Below the pieces are notes generated by a model. The model saw only the letters and a program-made list of their open reading frames with translations. It ran no database searches and was not told the DNA's origin. From positions 190,585 through 254,584 of the forward strand of contig NZ_KV908323.1 in the NCBI RefSeq assembly GCF_001999765.1: a DNA stretch of 64,000 bases. Reading direction: 5' to 3'. The stretch comes from Sinomonas mesophila. Lineage in GTDB: Bacteria; Actinomycetota; Actinomycetes; Actinomycetales; Micrococcaceae. The position numbers and the translations under genes were made by a program. How positions within the stretch are numbered: the stretch's first letter is position 1; every line of letters begins with the position of its first letter. This document shows positions 26,388 to 34,856 of the stretch, in pieces.

Positions 26388-27257
26388 ATGTCCACCGTCG
26401 CCGCAGCGGATTCCAAGGCAGCGGCCGCCTCGCCGCGGCACCAGCAGCTCATCGTCACGGTCTTCGGGCTCTATGCCCGCGAGCACGGCGGGGCCCTCCC
26501 CGTGGCCGGGCTCGTGCGGCTGCTCGGCGAGCTCGGGGTCGAGGGCGCGGGCGTCCGCTCGGCCGTGTCGCGCCTCAAGAAGCGCGGCGTGCTCGAGAGC
26601 GTGAAGCTGGGCAGCGCCGCGGCATACCGGCTGGGTCCGGGCCTCGAGGAGGTCTTCTCCGAGGGCGACGAGCGCATCTTCTCGCCCCGCCGCGCCCGCC
26701 CCGAGGACCCGTGGCTGCTCGCCGCCTTCTCCGTCCCGGAGTCCCAGCGCGCCCTGCGCCACCAGATCCGCGCCTCGCTGACGCGGCTCGGCTTCGGCGC
26801 CGTATCGCCTGGGCTCTGGATCGCCCCCGTGGTGCTCGAGAAGGAGGCCCGGCGCCGCCTCGCGCGGGCCGGCGCCGGGCAGTACGTGGAGTTCTTCCGC
26901 GCCGAGTACGCGGACGACGGCGAGGGGCCAGGGATGCGTGAGCGCGTCGCCGAGTGGTGGGACCTGGACGCGCTCGAGGCGACGTACGTCGACTTCGTGG
27001 AGGGCCAGCGCGAGGTGCGCGAGCGCTGGGAGGGCGCGGCCGCGCCGTCGTCCGCGTCCGAGGACGCCGCGGCGTTCGCCGACTACGTCTCCCTCCTCAC
27101 CCAATGGCGGCGCCTGCCGTACCTCGACCCGGGGCTGCCGGCCGAGTACCTGCCGCCGACCTGGCACGGGATCGTGGCGCAGGAGCTCTTCGCCGCCCTG
27201 CGGGCCAAGCTCGAGGGGCCGGCGCGGCGACACGCGGAGGCCGCGCTGGCGGGGTAG
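26388..27257 (+). CDS. PaaX-family transcriptional regulator
   Basis: The protein has 289 residues with the same three-part PaaX architecture as the gene at 23409: winged helix (LIVTVFGLYAREHGG, VRSAVSRLKKRGVLES), central domain (WLLAAFSVPESQRALRHQIR) and C-terminal WRRLPYLDPGLPAEYLPP. No catabolic operon is directly adjacent. TAGGCT at 26375-26380 lies 7 bases before the ATG, which suggests a leaderless transcript. It is probably a paralogue with a different effector. Confidence 0.88.
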   Translation: MSTVAAADSKAAAASPRHQQLIVTVFGLYAREHGGALPVAGLVRLLGELGVEGAGVRSAVSRLKKRGVLESVKLGSAAAYRLGPGLEEVFSEGDERIFSPRRARPEDPWLLAAFSVPESQRALRHQIRASLTRLGFGAVSPGLWIAPVVLEKEARRRLARAGAGQYVEFFRAEYADDGEGPGMRERVAEWWDLDALEATYVDFVEGQREVRERWEGAAAPSSASEDAAAFADYVSLLTQWRRLPYLDPGLPAEYLPPTWHGIVAQELFAALRAKLEGPARRHAEAALAG

Positions 27258-27452
27258 ACCAGCTCAGGTCGGAAGCCCCCCGAGCCCCTCGCGCGCGAGG
27301 TCGCCGCGACGTCTGGTCAGCCGAGCCTGCCGGTCGCCGCCCTCTCTGCGGGTTGGTAGGTGGCTGCCGTCTGGTCGAATGCGACTAGCGATTCCCGGGG
27401 CGTCTCCCAGAGCGGGTGGGGTAGCCTGCTTACCGTCGACGGAGGACGGCGG

Positions 27453-29063
27453 GTGGACGAGCACGCGGACAGTCTGGCCCAGGCGCGCACGGCCCATGCG
27501 GCACGCGAGTGGGCCTCCGCCGCGGCGCGCTTCGACGCCGTCCCGACCGAGCGGCTCGGCGCCGACGACCTGGCCGCCTATGCCGATGCCTTGTGGTGGC
27601 TCGGCCGCATCGAGGACAACCTTCGGCTCAGCGCCGCTGCGTGTGACGCTTTCCTGGCCGAATCCAGACCGGCCGAGGCGGCGGGCGCAGCCCTCGTGCT
27701 GGGCATCTTCCACCTGGGGCGGGGGGACGAGCCGCAGGGCACGGGGTGGATCGGCCGCGCCAGACACCTGCTGGAAGGGGTTCCGGAGAGCCCGGTGCAC
27801 GGGCTGCTGCTTCTGCTGACCCGGATGGAGCCGAGCCTGCAAGCGGGGGAGCCCGCGGCCGCAGTGGAGGCAGCGCGCAGGGTGCAGGAGATCGGCCGCA
27901 GGCTCGGCCAGCCCGATCTGGTGTCGCTGGGCCTCAACGGCGAGGGCCGTGCCCTGATCAGGTCGGGCCAGGTGATCGACGGGCTGGCGCTGCTCGACGA
28001 GGCAATGGTGACCGTCCTCGGCGGCAAGCTGGCGCCGTTCCAGTCGGGCACCCTCTACTGCCACACCATCGCGGCCTGCCACGAGGTCGCTGACGTCCGC
28101 CGGATGACCCGGTGGAGCGAGCTTGCCGAGCAGTGGCTGGCAACCCTTCCCGCCGCGGTGCTGTTCGGGGGCCTTTGCGCGGTGCACCGGGCCCAGCTCC
28201 AGCTCATCCGCGGCAGGTGGGACGAGGCAGAACGCACTGCGCTGGAGGTCGTGGCGGATCTGGACGCCAACCGGATCGACTACGCCGCCGAGGCCTGGTA
28301 CGTCGTGGCCGAGGCGCGGCGGCTGCGTGGCGACCCGGGCGCCGCCCGCGCCTACGACGAGGCGCACGCCCGCGGGCGCGACCCGCAGCCGGGACGGGCG
28401 CTGCTTCAGCTCCAGGGTGGCGACGCCGCGGGCGCAGCGACGTCCGTTCGCACGGCCCTGGCGGCGGTGGGCGGCGACCCGTTGCGCAGGGCGCCGCTGT
28501 GCGCCGCGGCGATCGAGATCGCCATTGCCGCGGGACGGCCGGATCAGGCGTCGTCCGCCGCCTCCGAGCTTGCCGCGACGGCAGCGGCCTATGCGACCTC
28601 CGGGCTGGAGGCGATGGCGGCCGCTGCTCGGGGCACGCTGCTCTTGGCGGGGGGCCATGCGGAGGAGGCCCTTCCGGTGCTGCGCGACGCATGCCGGCGA
28701 TGGCACGAGCTCGGCGCTCCGCACGAGGTCGCCGGCCTCTGCGAGCGTCTGGCCGACGCCTATCGGGCCCTCGGCGACGAGGCGTCCGCGGCGGCGGAGG
28801 ACGCGCGGGCCGCGGAGGCGTACGAACGGCTGGGCGTCCGCCGGCCGGGTTCGGAGGCGCCGGGCGGACTGAGCCGGCGCGAGTGCGAGGTGCTGGCGCT
28901 CGTCGCCGAAGGACGCTCCAACCGGGAGATCGGCGATCGGCTGTTCATCAGCGACCGGACGGTGGGCCGGCACCTGACGAACATCTACGCCAAGATCGGT
29001 GTCACCTCCCGCACCCAGGCGGCGCGCTACGCCGTCGAGCACGGGATGACCGCACCCCAGTGA
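27453..29063 (+). CDS. LuxR-type regulator with TPR-like repeats
   Basis: The protein has 536 residues from the GTG at 27453, chosen for GGAGGAC upstream; the frame is open from 27360. The first 440 residues are Ala-rich helical repeats of TPR type. The C-terminus (about 470-530) is a LuxR helix-turn-helix: LSRRECEVLALVAEGRSN, REIGDRLFISDRTVGRHLTN and IYAKIGVTSRTQAARYA. There is no N-terminal P-loop ATPase as in full-length LAL regulators. It is followed by an alpha/beta hydrolase gene, its likely target. Confidence 0.85.
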   Translation: MDEHADSLAQARTAHAAREWASAAARFDAVPTERLGADDLAAYADALWWLGRIEDNLRLSAAACDAFLAESRPAEAAGAALVLGIFHLGRGDEPQGTGWIGRARHLLEGVPESPVHGLLLLLTRMEPSLQAGEPAAAVEAARRVQEIGRRLGQPDLVSLGLNGEGRALIRSGQVIDGLALLDEAMVTVLGGKLAPFQSGTLYCHTIAACHEVADVRRMTRWSELAEQWLATLPAAVLFGGLCAVHRAQLQLIRGRWDEAERTALEVVADLDANRIDYAAEAWYVVAEARRLRGDPGAARAYDEAHARGRDPQPGRALLQLQGGDAAGAATSVRTALAAVGGDPLRRAPLCAAAIEIAIAAGRPDQASSAASELAATAAAYATSGLEAMAAAARGTLLLAGGHAEEALPVLRDACRRWHELGAPHEVAGLCERLADAYRALGDEASAAAEDARAAEAYERLGVRRPGSEAPGGLSRRECEVLALVAEGRSNREIGDRLFISDRTVGRHLTNIYAKIGVTSRTQAARYAVEHGMTAPQ

Positions 29064-29163
29064 GCCGGATGCGCCAGTGAGCTGGATGCAACTGCGCAGA
29101 ACCGCGTAGTCCGGCCCGCGCAGGTAGGCCGAAGATGCCGATGCCGGACACCCGGTGGCGCTC

Positions 29164-29179
29164 CTACCGTCCTTGGTAG
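29164..29179. promoter_or_regulatory. CTACC-N6-GGTAG palindrome upstream of hydrolase gene
   Basis: A perfect 5+5 inverted repeat is centred about 50 bases before the hydrolase start in an otherwise featureless gap of 159 bases after the LuxR-type gene. The operator role is inferred from symmetry and position. Confidence 0.3.
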
Positions 29180-29222
29180 AGGCACCGACCCCCGGCGCAG
29201 CTACCGATCAGGAGCCGTCATC

Positions 29223-30056
29223 ATGAACGAGAAGCGCATCCAGCGAGCCGTCTCCGCCGACGGCACCGAGATCGTCGGACGGGTCGTAGGACAGGGGCCG
29301 GCGCTGGTGATGGTCCACGGGGGGATCGGCCACGGCGACCTCGCCTGGGAGGAGCTCCTGCCGCACCTCACGGAGCGGCTCACCTGTTACCTCCCGAGCA
29401 TCCGTGGCCGCGGTCTGTCGGGCGACCACCCCGACCACACCCCGCCACGTCTGGTCGAGGACATCACAGCCTTCGCGGACAGCATCGGTGAGCCGGTCTC
29501 CCTCCTGGCCTGGTCGGGCAGCGGCCCCTGGTGCCTCGGGGCCGCGCGGAGCAGTGCCGTGGTCGCCGTCGCCGCCTACGAGCCAGTCGTACCCGGCGCG
29601 GAAGGACCTGACATGCCACGGATCGGCGCCGCGTTCGAGAGGGTGGGCATGGCTGCTGCCGAAGGCCGCCTCGTCGATGCGATGCGTGCCTTCGCCGCCG
29701 GCTTCTGCACCGACGACGAGGTCAGCGCCCTGAAGCAGACGACCTTCTTCGAGCGCTGGGCCGGCGCCGTTCCGGCGATGCTCAACGACCTCGGGCAGGA
29801 CAACGCCTACGAGGGCCCGCGGTCCATCGACCCGGAGTCCTTGGCCCAGATCACGGTGCCGGTCCTGATCCTGCGAGGCCAGCAGACCCGGCTCGCATCC
29901 CTGTGGGGCGAGTCGGCGCAGCACATCGCCCGCCATGTCCCCGGCGCGCACGTCCGCGAGCTGTCCGACGTCGGCCACTTCGCGCCGGTGATCGCACCCG
30001 AGGTCGTCGCCGAGGAGCTGATCTCCTTCTACGAGTCAGTCCGCCAGCCGGCCTGA
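29223..30056 (+). CDS. alpha/beta-hydrolase
   Basis: The protein has 277 residues with the fold signatures LVMVHGGIGHGDLAWEELLP, the nucleophile elbow LLAWSGSGPWC, RGRGLSGDHP and the catalytic His in LSDVGHFAPV. The substrate is unknown. The 160 bases upstream contain a CTACC-N6-GGTAG palindrome (29164-29179) that could be bound by the LuxR-type regulator encoded before it. It ends 8 bases from the convergent RibD-like gene. Confidence 0.85.
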   Translation: MNEKRIQRAVSADGTEIVGRVVGQGPALVMVHGGIGHGDLAWEELLPHLTERLTCYLPSIRGRGLSGDHPDHTPPRLVEDITAFADSIGEPVSLLAWSGSGPWCLGAARSSAVVAVAAYEPVVPGAEGPDMPRIGAAFERVGMAAAEGRLVDAMRAFAAGFCTDDEVSALKQTTFFERWAGAVPAMLNDLGQDNAYEGPRSIDPESLAQITVPVLILRGQQTRLASLWGESAQHIARHVPGAHVRELSDVGHFAPVIAPEVVAEELISFYESVRQPA

Positions 30057-30064
30057 CTGGGCGC

Positions 30065-30679
30065 CTACCCCCCGCTGATGTCGATGCCCGTGATCGGCGC
30101 GCCAGCGCGCTCGTAGGCGAGCAGGACCGCGCCCTTGGGGAACGCCTGGGGCGGCTGCACGAAGCGGAACGCCGCCGGCACGCCGGTTCCGTCCGGGAAC
30201 AGGCGCTTGCCCGAGCCGAAGGTGAGCGGGTACAGGAAGAGGTTCAGCCGGTCGACGAGGTCGGCCTCGAGCAGCGAGCGAGCAAGGTTGCCGCTGCCGA
30301 TGACGTGGATGTCGTCGAAACGGTCTTTCACCGCGCCTACTTTCGCCACATCCGGCAATGCCGTCGTGCCCTCCCATTCAGGGTCCGTCAGGGAGCGCGA
30401 GACGACGAACTTCGGCAGGGCGTTGAACGTCACCGCGATGGGGTCGTCCGGGCCCCGGGTGGGCCAGTACCCGGCGAAGATGTCGTAGGTCTTGCGCCCG
30501 AGCAGCAGGGCATCCATGCGGTTGATCCCCGCGCCGATCGCCTCGCCGGACTCCGCATCGAAATACGCCGCCTGCCAGCCGCCGAACTCGAAGCCGCCCT
30601 CAAGGTCCTCGTTGGGCCCGCCGGGCGCCTGGTACACGCCGTCGAGGGTGATGAACAGGTCGATGGAGAGGATGCCCAT
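30065..30679 (-). CDS. dihydrofolate reductase / RibD C-terminal-like protein
   Basis: The protein has 204 residues. It starts MGILSIDLFITLDGVYQAPGG and contains LLLGRKTYDIFAGYWP and IHVIGSGNLARSLLEADLVD, the NADPH-binding features of the RibD_C/YyaP family of reductases. Substrates of these stand-alone proteins are not known. AAGGAGCACACC gives a good ribosome binding site. The frame continues upstream over the SRPBCC gene, but that part is a shadow. Confidence 0.88.
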   Translation of the reverse strand: MGILSIDLFITLDGVYQAPGGPNEDLEGGFEFGGWQAAYFDAESGEAIGAGINRMDALLLGRKTYDIFAGYWPTRGPDDPIAVTFNALPKFVVSRSLTDPEWEGTTALPDVAKVGAVKDRFDDIHVIGSGNLARSLLEADLVDRLNLFLYPLTFGSGKRLFPDGTGVPAAFRFVQPPQAFPKGAVLLAYERAGAPITGIDISGG

Positions 30680-30809
30680 GGTGTGCTCCTTCGCGTGCAC
30701 CGTCAGAGTGTCAGTCACGATAGCGACGGGCGCAGGGGAGGTCGAGAGTTGGGGCGCCCGGCGTACAGTGGGGTTGTCCAGCCGACGTCGCACACCTGGC
30801 AGGCGCGCC

Positions 30810-31232
30810 ATGAAGCTAGAGCTCTCCACCATCATCAACAGGTCACCCGCGGTCGTGTTCGACTTCTTCGCGGTGAACCACCTGACGAACCACCCGCGGT
30901 GGGACCCGCACATGGAGCTGACGAAGCTGACAGACGGGCCCATGGGGGTCGGCACACGCTTCCACCGCCGGCAGACGCGCGGGGACATGGTCATCGAGGG
31001 CACTATGGACATCGTGGAGTTCCTGCCCGGACGGGTCCTCGGTGGCGAAATCCTCGACCAGACGCCACACGGGCCACAGGAGATCCATTCGAGGGCCACC
31101 GTGGACCCGGTGGACGGGGGCCGCGCCAAGCTCACCTTCCACCTGGACCTGCCGGGGGTGGAGTCGCTGGATCCAAGCATGATCGAGGGCAGCCTCCGCC
31201 GGATCAAGGAACTCATCGAGACCGAGACGTAG
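30810..31232 (+). CDS. SRPBCC-family protein
   Basis: The protein has 140 residues with the START/polyketide-cyclase-like helix-grip fold: it opens MKLELSTIINRSPAVVFDFF, followed by NHPRWDPHM and the GVGTRFHRRQ strand, and ends with the long C-terminal helix SMIEGSLRRIKELIET. Such proteins bind hydrophobic ligands. It is divergent from the RibD-like gene. No ligand can be assigned. Confidence 0.85.
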   Translation: MKLELSTIINRSPAVVFDFFAVNHLTNHPRWDPHMELTKLTDGPMGVGTRFHRRQTRGDMVIEGTMDIVEFLPGRVLGGEILDQTPHGPQEIHSRATVDPVDGGRAKLTFHLDLPGVESLDPSMIEGSLRRIKELIETET

Positions 31233-31267
31233 ACGCCGGGCCAGACTGATGCTCGAGTGTCTATGCC

Positions 31268-31447
31268 TCAGTCGTTGCCGTCCCCGTGCCTTGGCTCCAG
31301 GTGCAGCCCCTCCCAGGGAGTGGCGACGAGCCGGAGCGAGGCACTGTAGGGATGCGACTCGATGGGAGCCGGCGACTGCGGGCTGCTGTGGGACGGCGGC
31401 GCCAGGATCCTGAGTGCGCCAGCCACCGCCGCGAGGATTCGGTCCAT
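31268..31447 (-). CDS. small protein of unknown function, second gene of tiny-gene operon
   Basis: The protein has 59 residues starting MDRILAAVAGALRILAP. The case for coding rests on the near-perfect AAGGAGGAGACCC site just before the ATG and on its place 59 bases downstream of the small gene at 31507-31638, in the same direction. The N-terminus could form an amphipathic helix and the rest is Pro/His-rich. I do not recognise a family. Confidence 0.45.
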   Translation of the reverse strand: MDRILAAVAGALRILAPPSHSSPQSPAPIESHPYSASLRLVATPWEGLHLEPRHGDGND

Positions 31448-31506
31448 GGGTCTCCTCCTTCGGAGCCTCGTCACGGCATGTGAGCCTCTGACGGGATGAG
31501 CTTGAA

Positions 31507-31638
31507 CTAGTCGCTCGTGGAGCGGTTCAGCGGGCCGGTCGGCTTCTGGGATTCATTGTCGGCGGCGGCGGCGGCAGCGGCGGCTTCGCGCTCGCGGTAC
31601 TCCACCCAACGCTGGTGTGCGAGTCGACGGGACATCAT
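31507..31638 (-). CDS. 43-residue protein with SRRLAxQxWVxYRER motif
   Basis: The protein opens MMSRRLAHQRWVEYRERE, has an Ala run and ends in a polar tail. The ribosome binding site AAGGAGGTGAGCAGCG is excellent. The motif recurs in the protein at 48570-48773 (RSRRLARQHWVDYRERN), and both genes lie behind the same type of promoter with AraC-like direct repeats, so this is very probably a real gene of the indole-type regulon. The charged helix could bind nucleic acid or a partner protein, but no function is known. Confidence 0.7.
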   Translation of the reverse strand: MMSRRLAHQRWVEYREREAAAAAAAADNESQKPTGPLNRSTSD

Positions 31639-31688
31639 CGCTGCTCACCTCCTTCACCTGTGATCTGTGCCTGTTTTCTCTACTCACA

Positions 31689-31751
31689 ACGCTACGTTTG
31701 CGTGCCCGGGCCCTCTATCCGGACCGCGCAGCCATCATCCGTTTCGCGCAA
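31689..31751 (-). promoter_or_regulatory. AraC-type operator and promoter of the tiny-gene operon
   Basis: Read on the minus strand, two direct repeats TTGCGCGAAACGGA (distal, 31751-31738) and CTGCGCGGTCCGGATAG (proximal, 31731-31715) are spaced 20 bp. A -10 TAGCGT follows at 31694-31689, 36 bases from the proximal repeat. Motif sequence, spacing and -10 are the same as at 47639-47701 before the SDR gene. Confidence 0.7.
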
Positions 31752-31791
31752 GCAGCATCAGGCCTGGAGGCCGCCCGTCCTCCGGCACGTT

Positions 31792-31823
31792 GAAGCCCCC
31801 GCCTTGACGAGGCGAGGGCCTTC
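31792..31823 (-). terminator. terminator of the RidA gene
   Basis: On the minus strand GAAGGCCCTCGCCT pairs with AAGGCGGGGGCTTC across a short loop, 33 bases after the RidA stop. Confidence 0.7.
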
Positions 31824-31855
31824 GACGTCCCGCCAGGACAGCGGGGCGGAGAGAG

Positions 31856-32278
31856 CTACTCCGCCGTCCCCGACCCGATCACGGCGACGCCCTTGATCTC
31901 GATCAGGGCCTCATCCTGCCACAGCCGCGTGATCCCGATGCCGGCCATCGCGGGGTACTCGCGCCCGGCCATCTCGCGCCAGATCCGGCCGATCTCGCGG
32001 CCGTTGGCCATGTAGTCCTCCACGTCGGTGAGGTAGATGGTGACGTCGACGAGGTCCTCGGGCTTCCCGCCGGCCTCCTCGAGCGTGGCCAGGACGTTGG
32101 AGAACGCCTGCCGGAACTGCTCGACGATCCCGCCCGGGACGATCTTCATGTCCTTGTCCAGGGCGGTCTGCCCGCCCAGGTACACCGTGCTGCCCACCTT
32201 GATCCCGTGCGCGTAGCCGGACGGCTTCGGCAGCGACTCCGGGTTGATGGTCTCCTTGCGCGTCATGGTCGCCTCCAT
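31856..32278 (-). CDS. RidA/YjgF-family protein
   Basis: The protein has 140 residues with the family pattern: SGYAHGIKVGSTVYLGGQTA, ASNVLATLEEAGG-like helix, VDVTIYLTDVEDYMA and the Arg motif AGIGITRLWQDEALIEI, in short stretches. RidA proteins hydrolyse reactive enamines and imines; members near catabolic genes often act on 2-aminomuconate-type or other imine intermediates. It is divergent from the FAH-to-ACMR-like operon with which it shares an intergenic operator, so a role in imine hydrolysis during anthranilate breakdown is plausible. GGAGGACACC precedes the ATG. Confidence 0.88.
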   Translation of the reverse strand: MEATMTRKETINPESLPKPSGYAHGIKVGSTVYLGGQTALDKDMKIVPGGIVEQFRQAFSNVLATLEEAGGKPEDLVDVTIYLTDVEDYMANGREIGRIWREMAGREYPAMAGIGITRLWQDEALIEIKGVAVIGSGTAE

Positions 32279-32359
32279 GGTGTCCTCCTGCTCCCTTGCG
32301 GGGTCGTCTCCAGTGTGGGGCTAGTCACGGTCTCCTGAGCCGTGCTAACTTGAGTTTAG

Positions 32360-32387
32360 TTGACGGTCGTTAGAAAAGCGACATACT
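32360..32387 (+). promoter_or_regulatory. promoter of the 2-aminobenzoyl-CoA-type operon with TTGACGgtCGTTAG operator
   Basis: A -35 TTGACG (32360-32365), a 16-base spacer and a -10 CATACT (32382-32387) precede the ATG at 32422, which has AGGAGA upstream. The palindrome TTGACGgtCGTTAG covers the -35 box in the same geometry as at the kyn promoter. The divergent RidA gene may share it. Confidence 0.65.
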
Positions 32388-32421
32388 GAAACAAGGAACA
32401 CCAGAGACGCTCAGGAGAGAC

Positions 32422-33267
32422 ATGGAACTCGGCACGATCAGGACCGCGGAGGGCACCTCCGCCGCCGTTCGGCGCGACGACCGGTGGATGCCCCTCGGCG
32501 CCCCGGACCTCAGCGCGCTCCTCGCCCGGGCGGACTGGCGGACGACGGCGGAGGCCGCCCTCGCGTCCGCCGCACCGGGCGCCGGGGTCGCCGGGCACGA
32601 CGCCGAGCTGGCCCTCCCGCTGCCGGCGCCCCGCAAGGTCGTCTGCTGCGGGCTCAACTACGCCGACCACATCCTCGAGATGGGCCGGGACCTCCCCGAG
32701 CACCCCACGCTCTTCGCGAAGTTCGCGGACACGCTCACGGGCCCCACGGACGAGGTCGCGGTGCCGCCCGCAGCGCAGGCCGCGCTGGACTGGGAGGCCG
32801 AGCTCGCCGTCGTCGTCGGCGCGGAGCTGCGCGGCGCGACCGAGGAGGAAGCGCGAGCCGGCATCGCCGGGTACACGCTCGCGAACGACCTCTCGGTCCG
32901 CGACTGGCAGAAGCGCACCCTCCAGTGGTTCCAGGGCAAGGCGTGGGACGCGACCACGCCCGTGGGCCCGGTCCTCGTCACGGCCGACGCGATCGACCCC
33001 GAGGACGGCATCGAGATCGTGTGCGAGGTCAACGGCGTCCGCCGCCAGACGGGCTCGACCAAGACGATCGTCTTCAGCGCCGCCGCCCTCGTCGCCTACA
33101 TCTCCCAGTTCACCGTGCTGCGCCCCGGCGACGTGATCCTCACGGGCACGCCGGGCGGCGTCGGCATGGGGATGCAGCCCCCGCTCTACCTCGCCGACGG
33201 CGACACCGTCGTCGTCCAGGCCGCGGGCCTGGGCCGCCTCGAGAACACCATCCGCTTCACCCACTGA
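32422..33267 (+). CDS. fumarylacetoacetate hydrolase (FAH)-family protein
   Basis: The protein has 281 residues. The C-terminal FAH domain shows GLNYADHILEMG, the metal Glu residues in LDWEAELAVVVG, the Asp in LANDLSVRDWQ and PGDVILTGTPGGVGMG. FAH proteins hydrolyse or decarboxylate 2,4-dioxo acids such as fumarylpyruvate. As first gene of the operon with a CoA ligase and an ACMR-like enzyme it probably acts late in the aromatic breakdown route, but the exact substrate is unknown. Confidence 0.9.
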   Translation: MELGTIRTAEGTSAAVRRDDRWMPLGAPDLSALLARADWRTTAEAALASAAPGAGVAGHDAELALPLPAPRKVVCCGLNYADHILEMGRDLPEHPTLFAKFADTLTGPTDEVAVPPAAQAALDWEAELAVVVGAELRGATEEEARAGIAGYTLANDLSVRDWQKRTLQWFQGKAWDATTPVGPVLVTADAIDPEDGIEIVCEVNGVRRQTGSTKTIVFSAAALVAYISQFTVLRPGDVILTGTPGGVGMGMQPPLYLADGDTVVVQAAGLGRLENTIRFTH

Positions 33268-33302
33268 TCAGCAGACACTAGAGACAAGGCAAAGGAGCCA
33301 CC

Positions 33303-33806
33303 ATGCCCGAGCAGACAGCAGAGCAGACTGCAGAGCAGATCGTGTACCGGACCGAGGGTGACAACTCCCTCTACGCGCAGCCCGACGGCCGCGTCATCCC
33401 CGTCGTGACCCGCGCCGGCCAGGAGGACACCTCGACGACGCAGTCGGGACAGTGCGTCCGCGTCTCGGGCGTCTCGATCCAGCACACCCCGGCGACCAAG
33501 ATCTGGTTCGGCCAGGTCTCCAACGAGCCCGGCTACCGCTCCTTCCCGCACCACCACGGCGAGGCCGAGACCGGCGGCTACGTGCTCCGCGGCCACGGCC
33601 GGATCTACTTCGGCGAGGGCTACAAGGAGTACGTCGACATGAGCGCCGGCGACTGGGTCTTCGTCCCGCCGTTCATGCCGCACGTCGAGGCGAACATGTC
33701 CGTCACCGAGGAGCTCGTGTGGCTCACTACCCGCACCCCGGAGAACATCGTGGTGAACCTCGAGGACGTCGACGACTCCGAGCTCGAAGGGTTCCGCCGG
33801 GCATGA
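33303..33806 (+). CDS. cupin-domain protein
   Basis: The protein has 167 residues and one beta-barrel cupin with metal ligands visible in SFPHHHGEAETGGYVLRGHG (HxH and Glu) and in PPFMPHVEAN (His). The N-terminus has a short Glu-Gln-Thr repeat. Small cupins in aromatic operons include dioxygenases and binding proteins; this one is shorter than gentisate dioxygenase and differs from 3-hydroxyanthranilate dioxygenase, so the reaction is unassigned. It is coupled by ATGA to the thioesterase gene. Confidence 0.82.
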   Translation: MPEQTAEQTAEQIVYRTEGDNSLYAQPDGRVIPVVTRAGQEDTSTTQSGQCVRVSGVSIQHTPATKIWFGQVSNEPGYRSFPHHHGEAETGGYVLRGHGRIYFGEGYKEYVDMSAGDWVFVPPFMPHVEANMSVTEELVWLTTRTPENIVVNLEDVDDSELEGFRRA

Positions 33807-34795
33807 GCACCGCCAGCACCTCCACGAGTCTCTCCACCGCGCTCCTCGCGGCGCTCGAGCTCGCCCCCGCCGAGCCCGAGCACTTCGACCTCGCCTTCAC
33901 CGCGACCACCCAGCCCTGCCCGTGGCCCAAGGCCTACGGCGGGGACATGGTGGCCCAGGCCGCGGCGGCCGCGATGCTCTCGGTCGGGGCGGACCGGGGC
34001 CTGCACTCGATGCACTCGTACTTCATGCGCCCGGTCGACATCGGCGCGCAGGTCCGCTACGAGGTCGAGCTCCTGCGCGACGGCCGCGGCTACTCGACCC
34101 GGCAGGTCCGCGGCTACCAGAACGGCAAGCCGGTCTACGCCGCGCTCGCGTCCTTCCAGGTCCCGGAGGACGGCGCCGAGCTCGCCCCCGCGGCTCCGGC
34201 CGGCCTCCCGGACCCGGAGTCGCTGCCGAGCTCGGCCGAGTACCTCGCCGACATCGAGCCGGGCACCCCGGAGGCGGGCTCGCTCACCGAGGCATCCAAG
34301 GAGTACTGGTCCTCGGGCCGGTCCTTCGACATGCGCCACGTCCCCGGCCCCGTCTACGTCCGGGTCGAGGGGGAGCGGGTGCCGCACCAGGCGGTGTGGC
34401 TGCGCTCCTTCGAGGCGCTCGACGGCGTGGCGTCCGACGGCGGGGACGCGGCCGACGGCGCCGGCTCGCCCCGCGCGGGCACCTCGGGAGGCGCTGCCCT
34501 CACCGAGGCGCAGCTGCACACCGCGGCCCTCGCCTACGCGTGCGACTACACGATCATCGAGCCCACCCTCCGCGCCCTCGGGCACGCGTGGGCGGATCCC
34601 GGCCTCGTGACGGCGAGCCTCGACCATGCGATGTGGTTCCACCGCCCCGCCCGCGTGGACGGCTGGCTCCTCTACGTCCAGGAGGCCGCCGGCACCCAGT
34701 CCGGGCGCGGGCTCGGCCTCGGCCGCTTCTTCGACACGGACGGCCGCCTCGTGGCGACCGTCGCCCAGGAGGCCCTGGTCCGGCCCGGACGCTGA
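33803..34795 (+). CDS. TesB-type (double hotdog) acyl-CoA thioesterase
   Basis: The protein has 330 residues with two hotdog domains: WPKAYGGDMVAQAAAAAML and HSMHSYFMRPVDIGAQVRYEV in the first, and the catalytic Asp in SLDHAMWFHRP with GRGLGLGRFFDTDGRLV in the second, quoted in short stretches. TesB-like enzymes hydrolyse acyl-CoAs and could release CoA from dead-end or pathway intermediates. An insert of about 25 residues rich in Gly/Ala/Asp lies between the domains. Confidence 0.88.
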   Translation: MSTASTSTSLSTALLAALELAPAEPEHFDLAFTATTQPCPWPKAYGGDMVAQAAAAAMLSVGADRGLHSMHSYFMRPVDIGAQVRYEVELLRDGRGYSTRQVRGYQNGKPVYAALASFQVPEDGAELAPAAPAGLPDPESLPSSAEYLADIEPGTPEAGSLTEASKEYWSSGRSFDMRHVPGPVYVRVEGERVPHQAVWLRSFEALDGVASDGGDAADGAGSPRAGTSGGAALTEAQLHTAALAYACDYTIIEPTLRALGHAWADPGLVTASLDHAMWFHRPARVDGWLLYVQEAAGTQSGRGLGLGRFFDTDGRLVATVAQEALVRPGR

Positions 34796-34856
34796 CGTCC
34801 CGGCTGCCAGGCCCCCCGTCCCCAGAGCCCTCCGCACTGCCCGAAAGGTGACCCCC

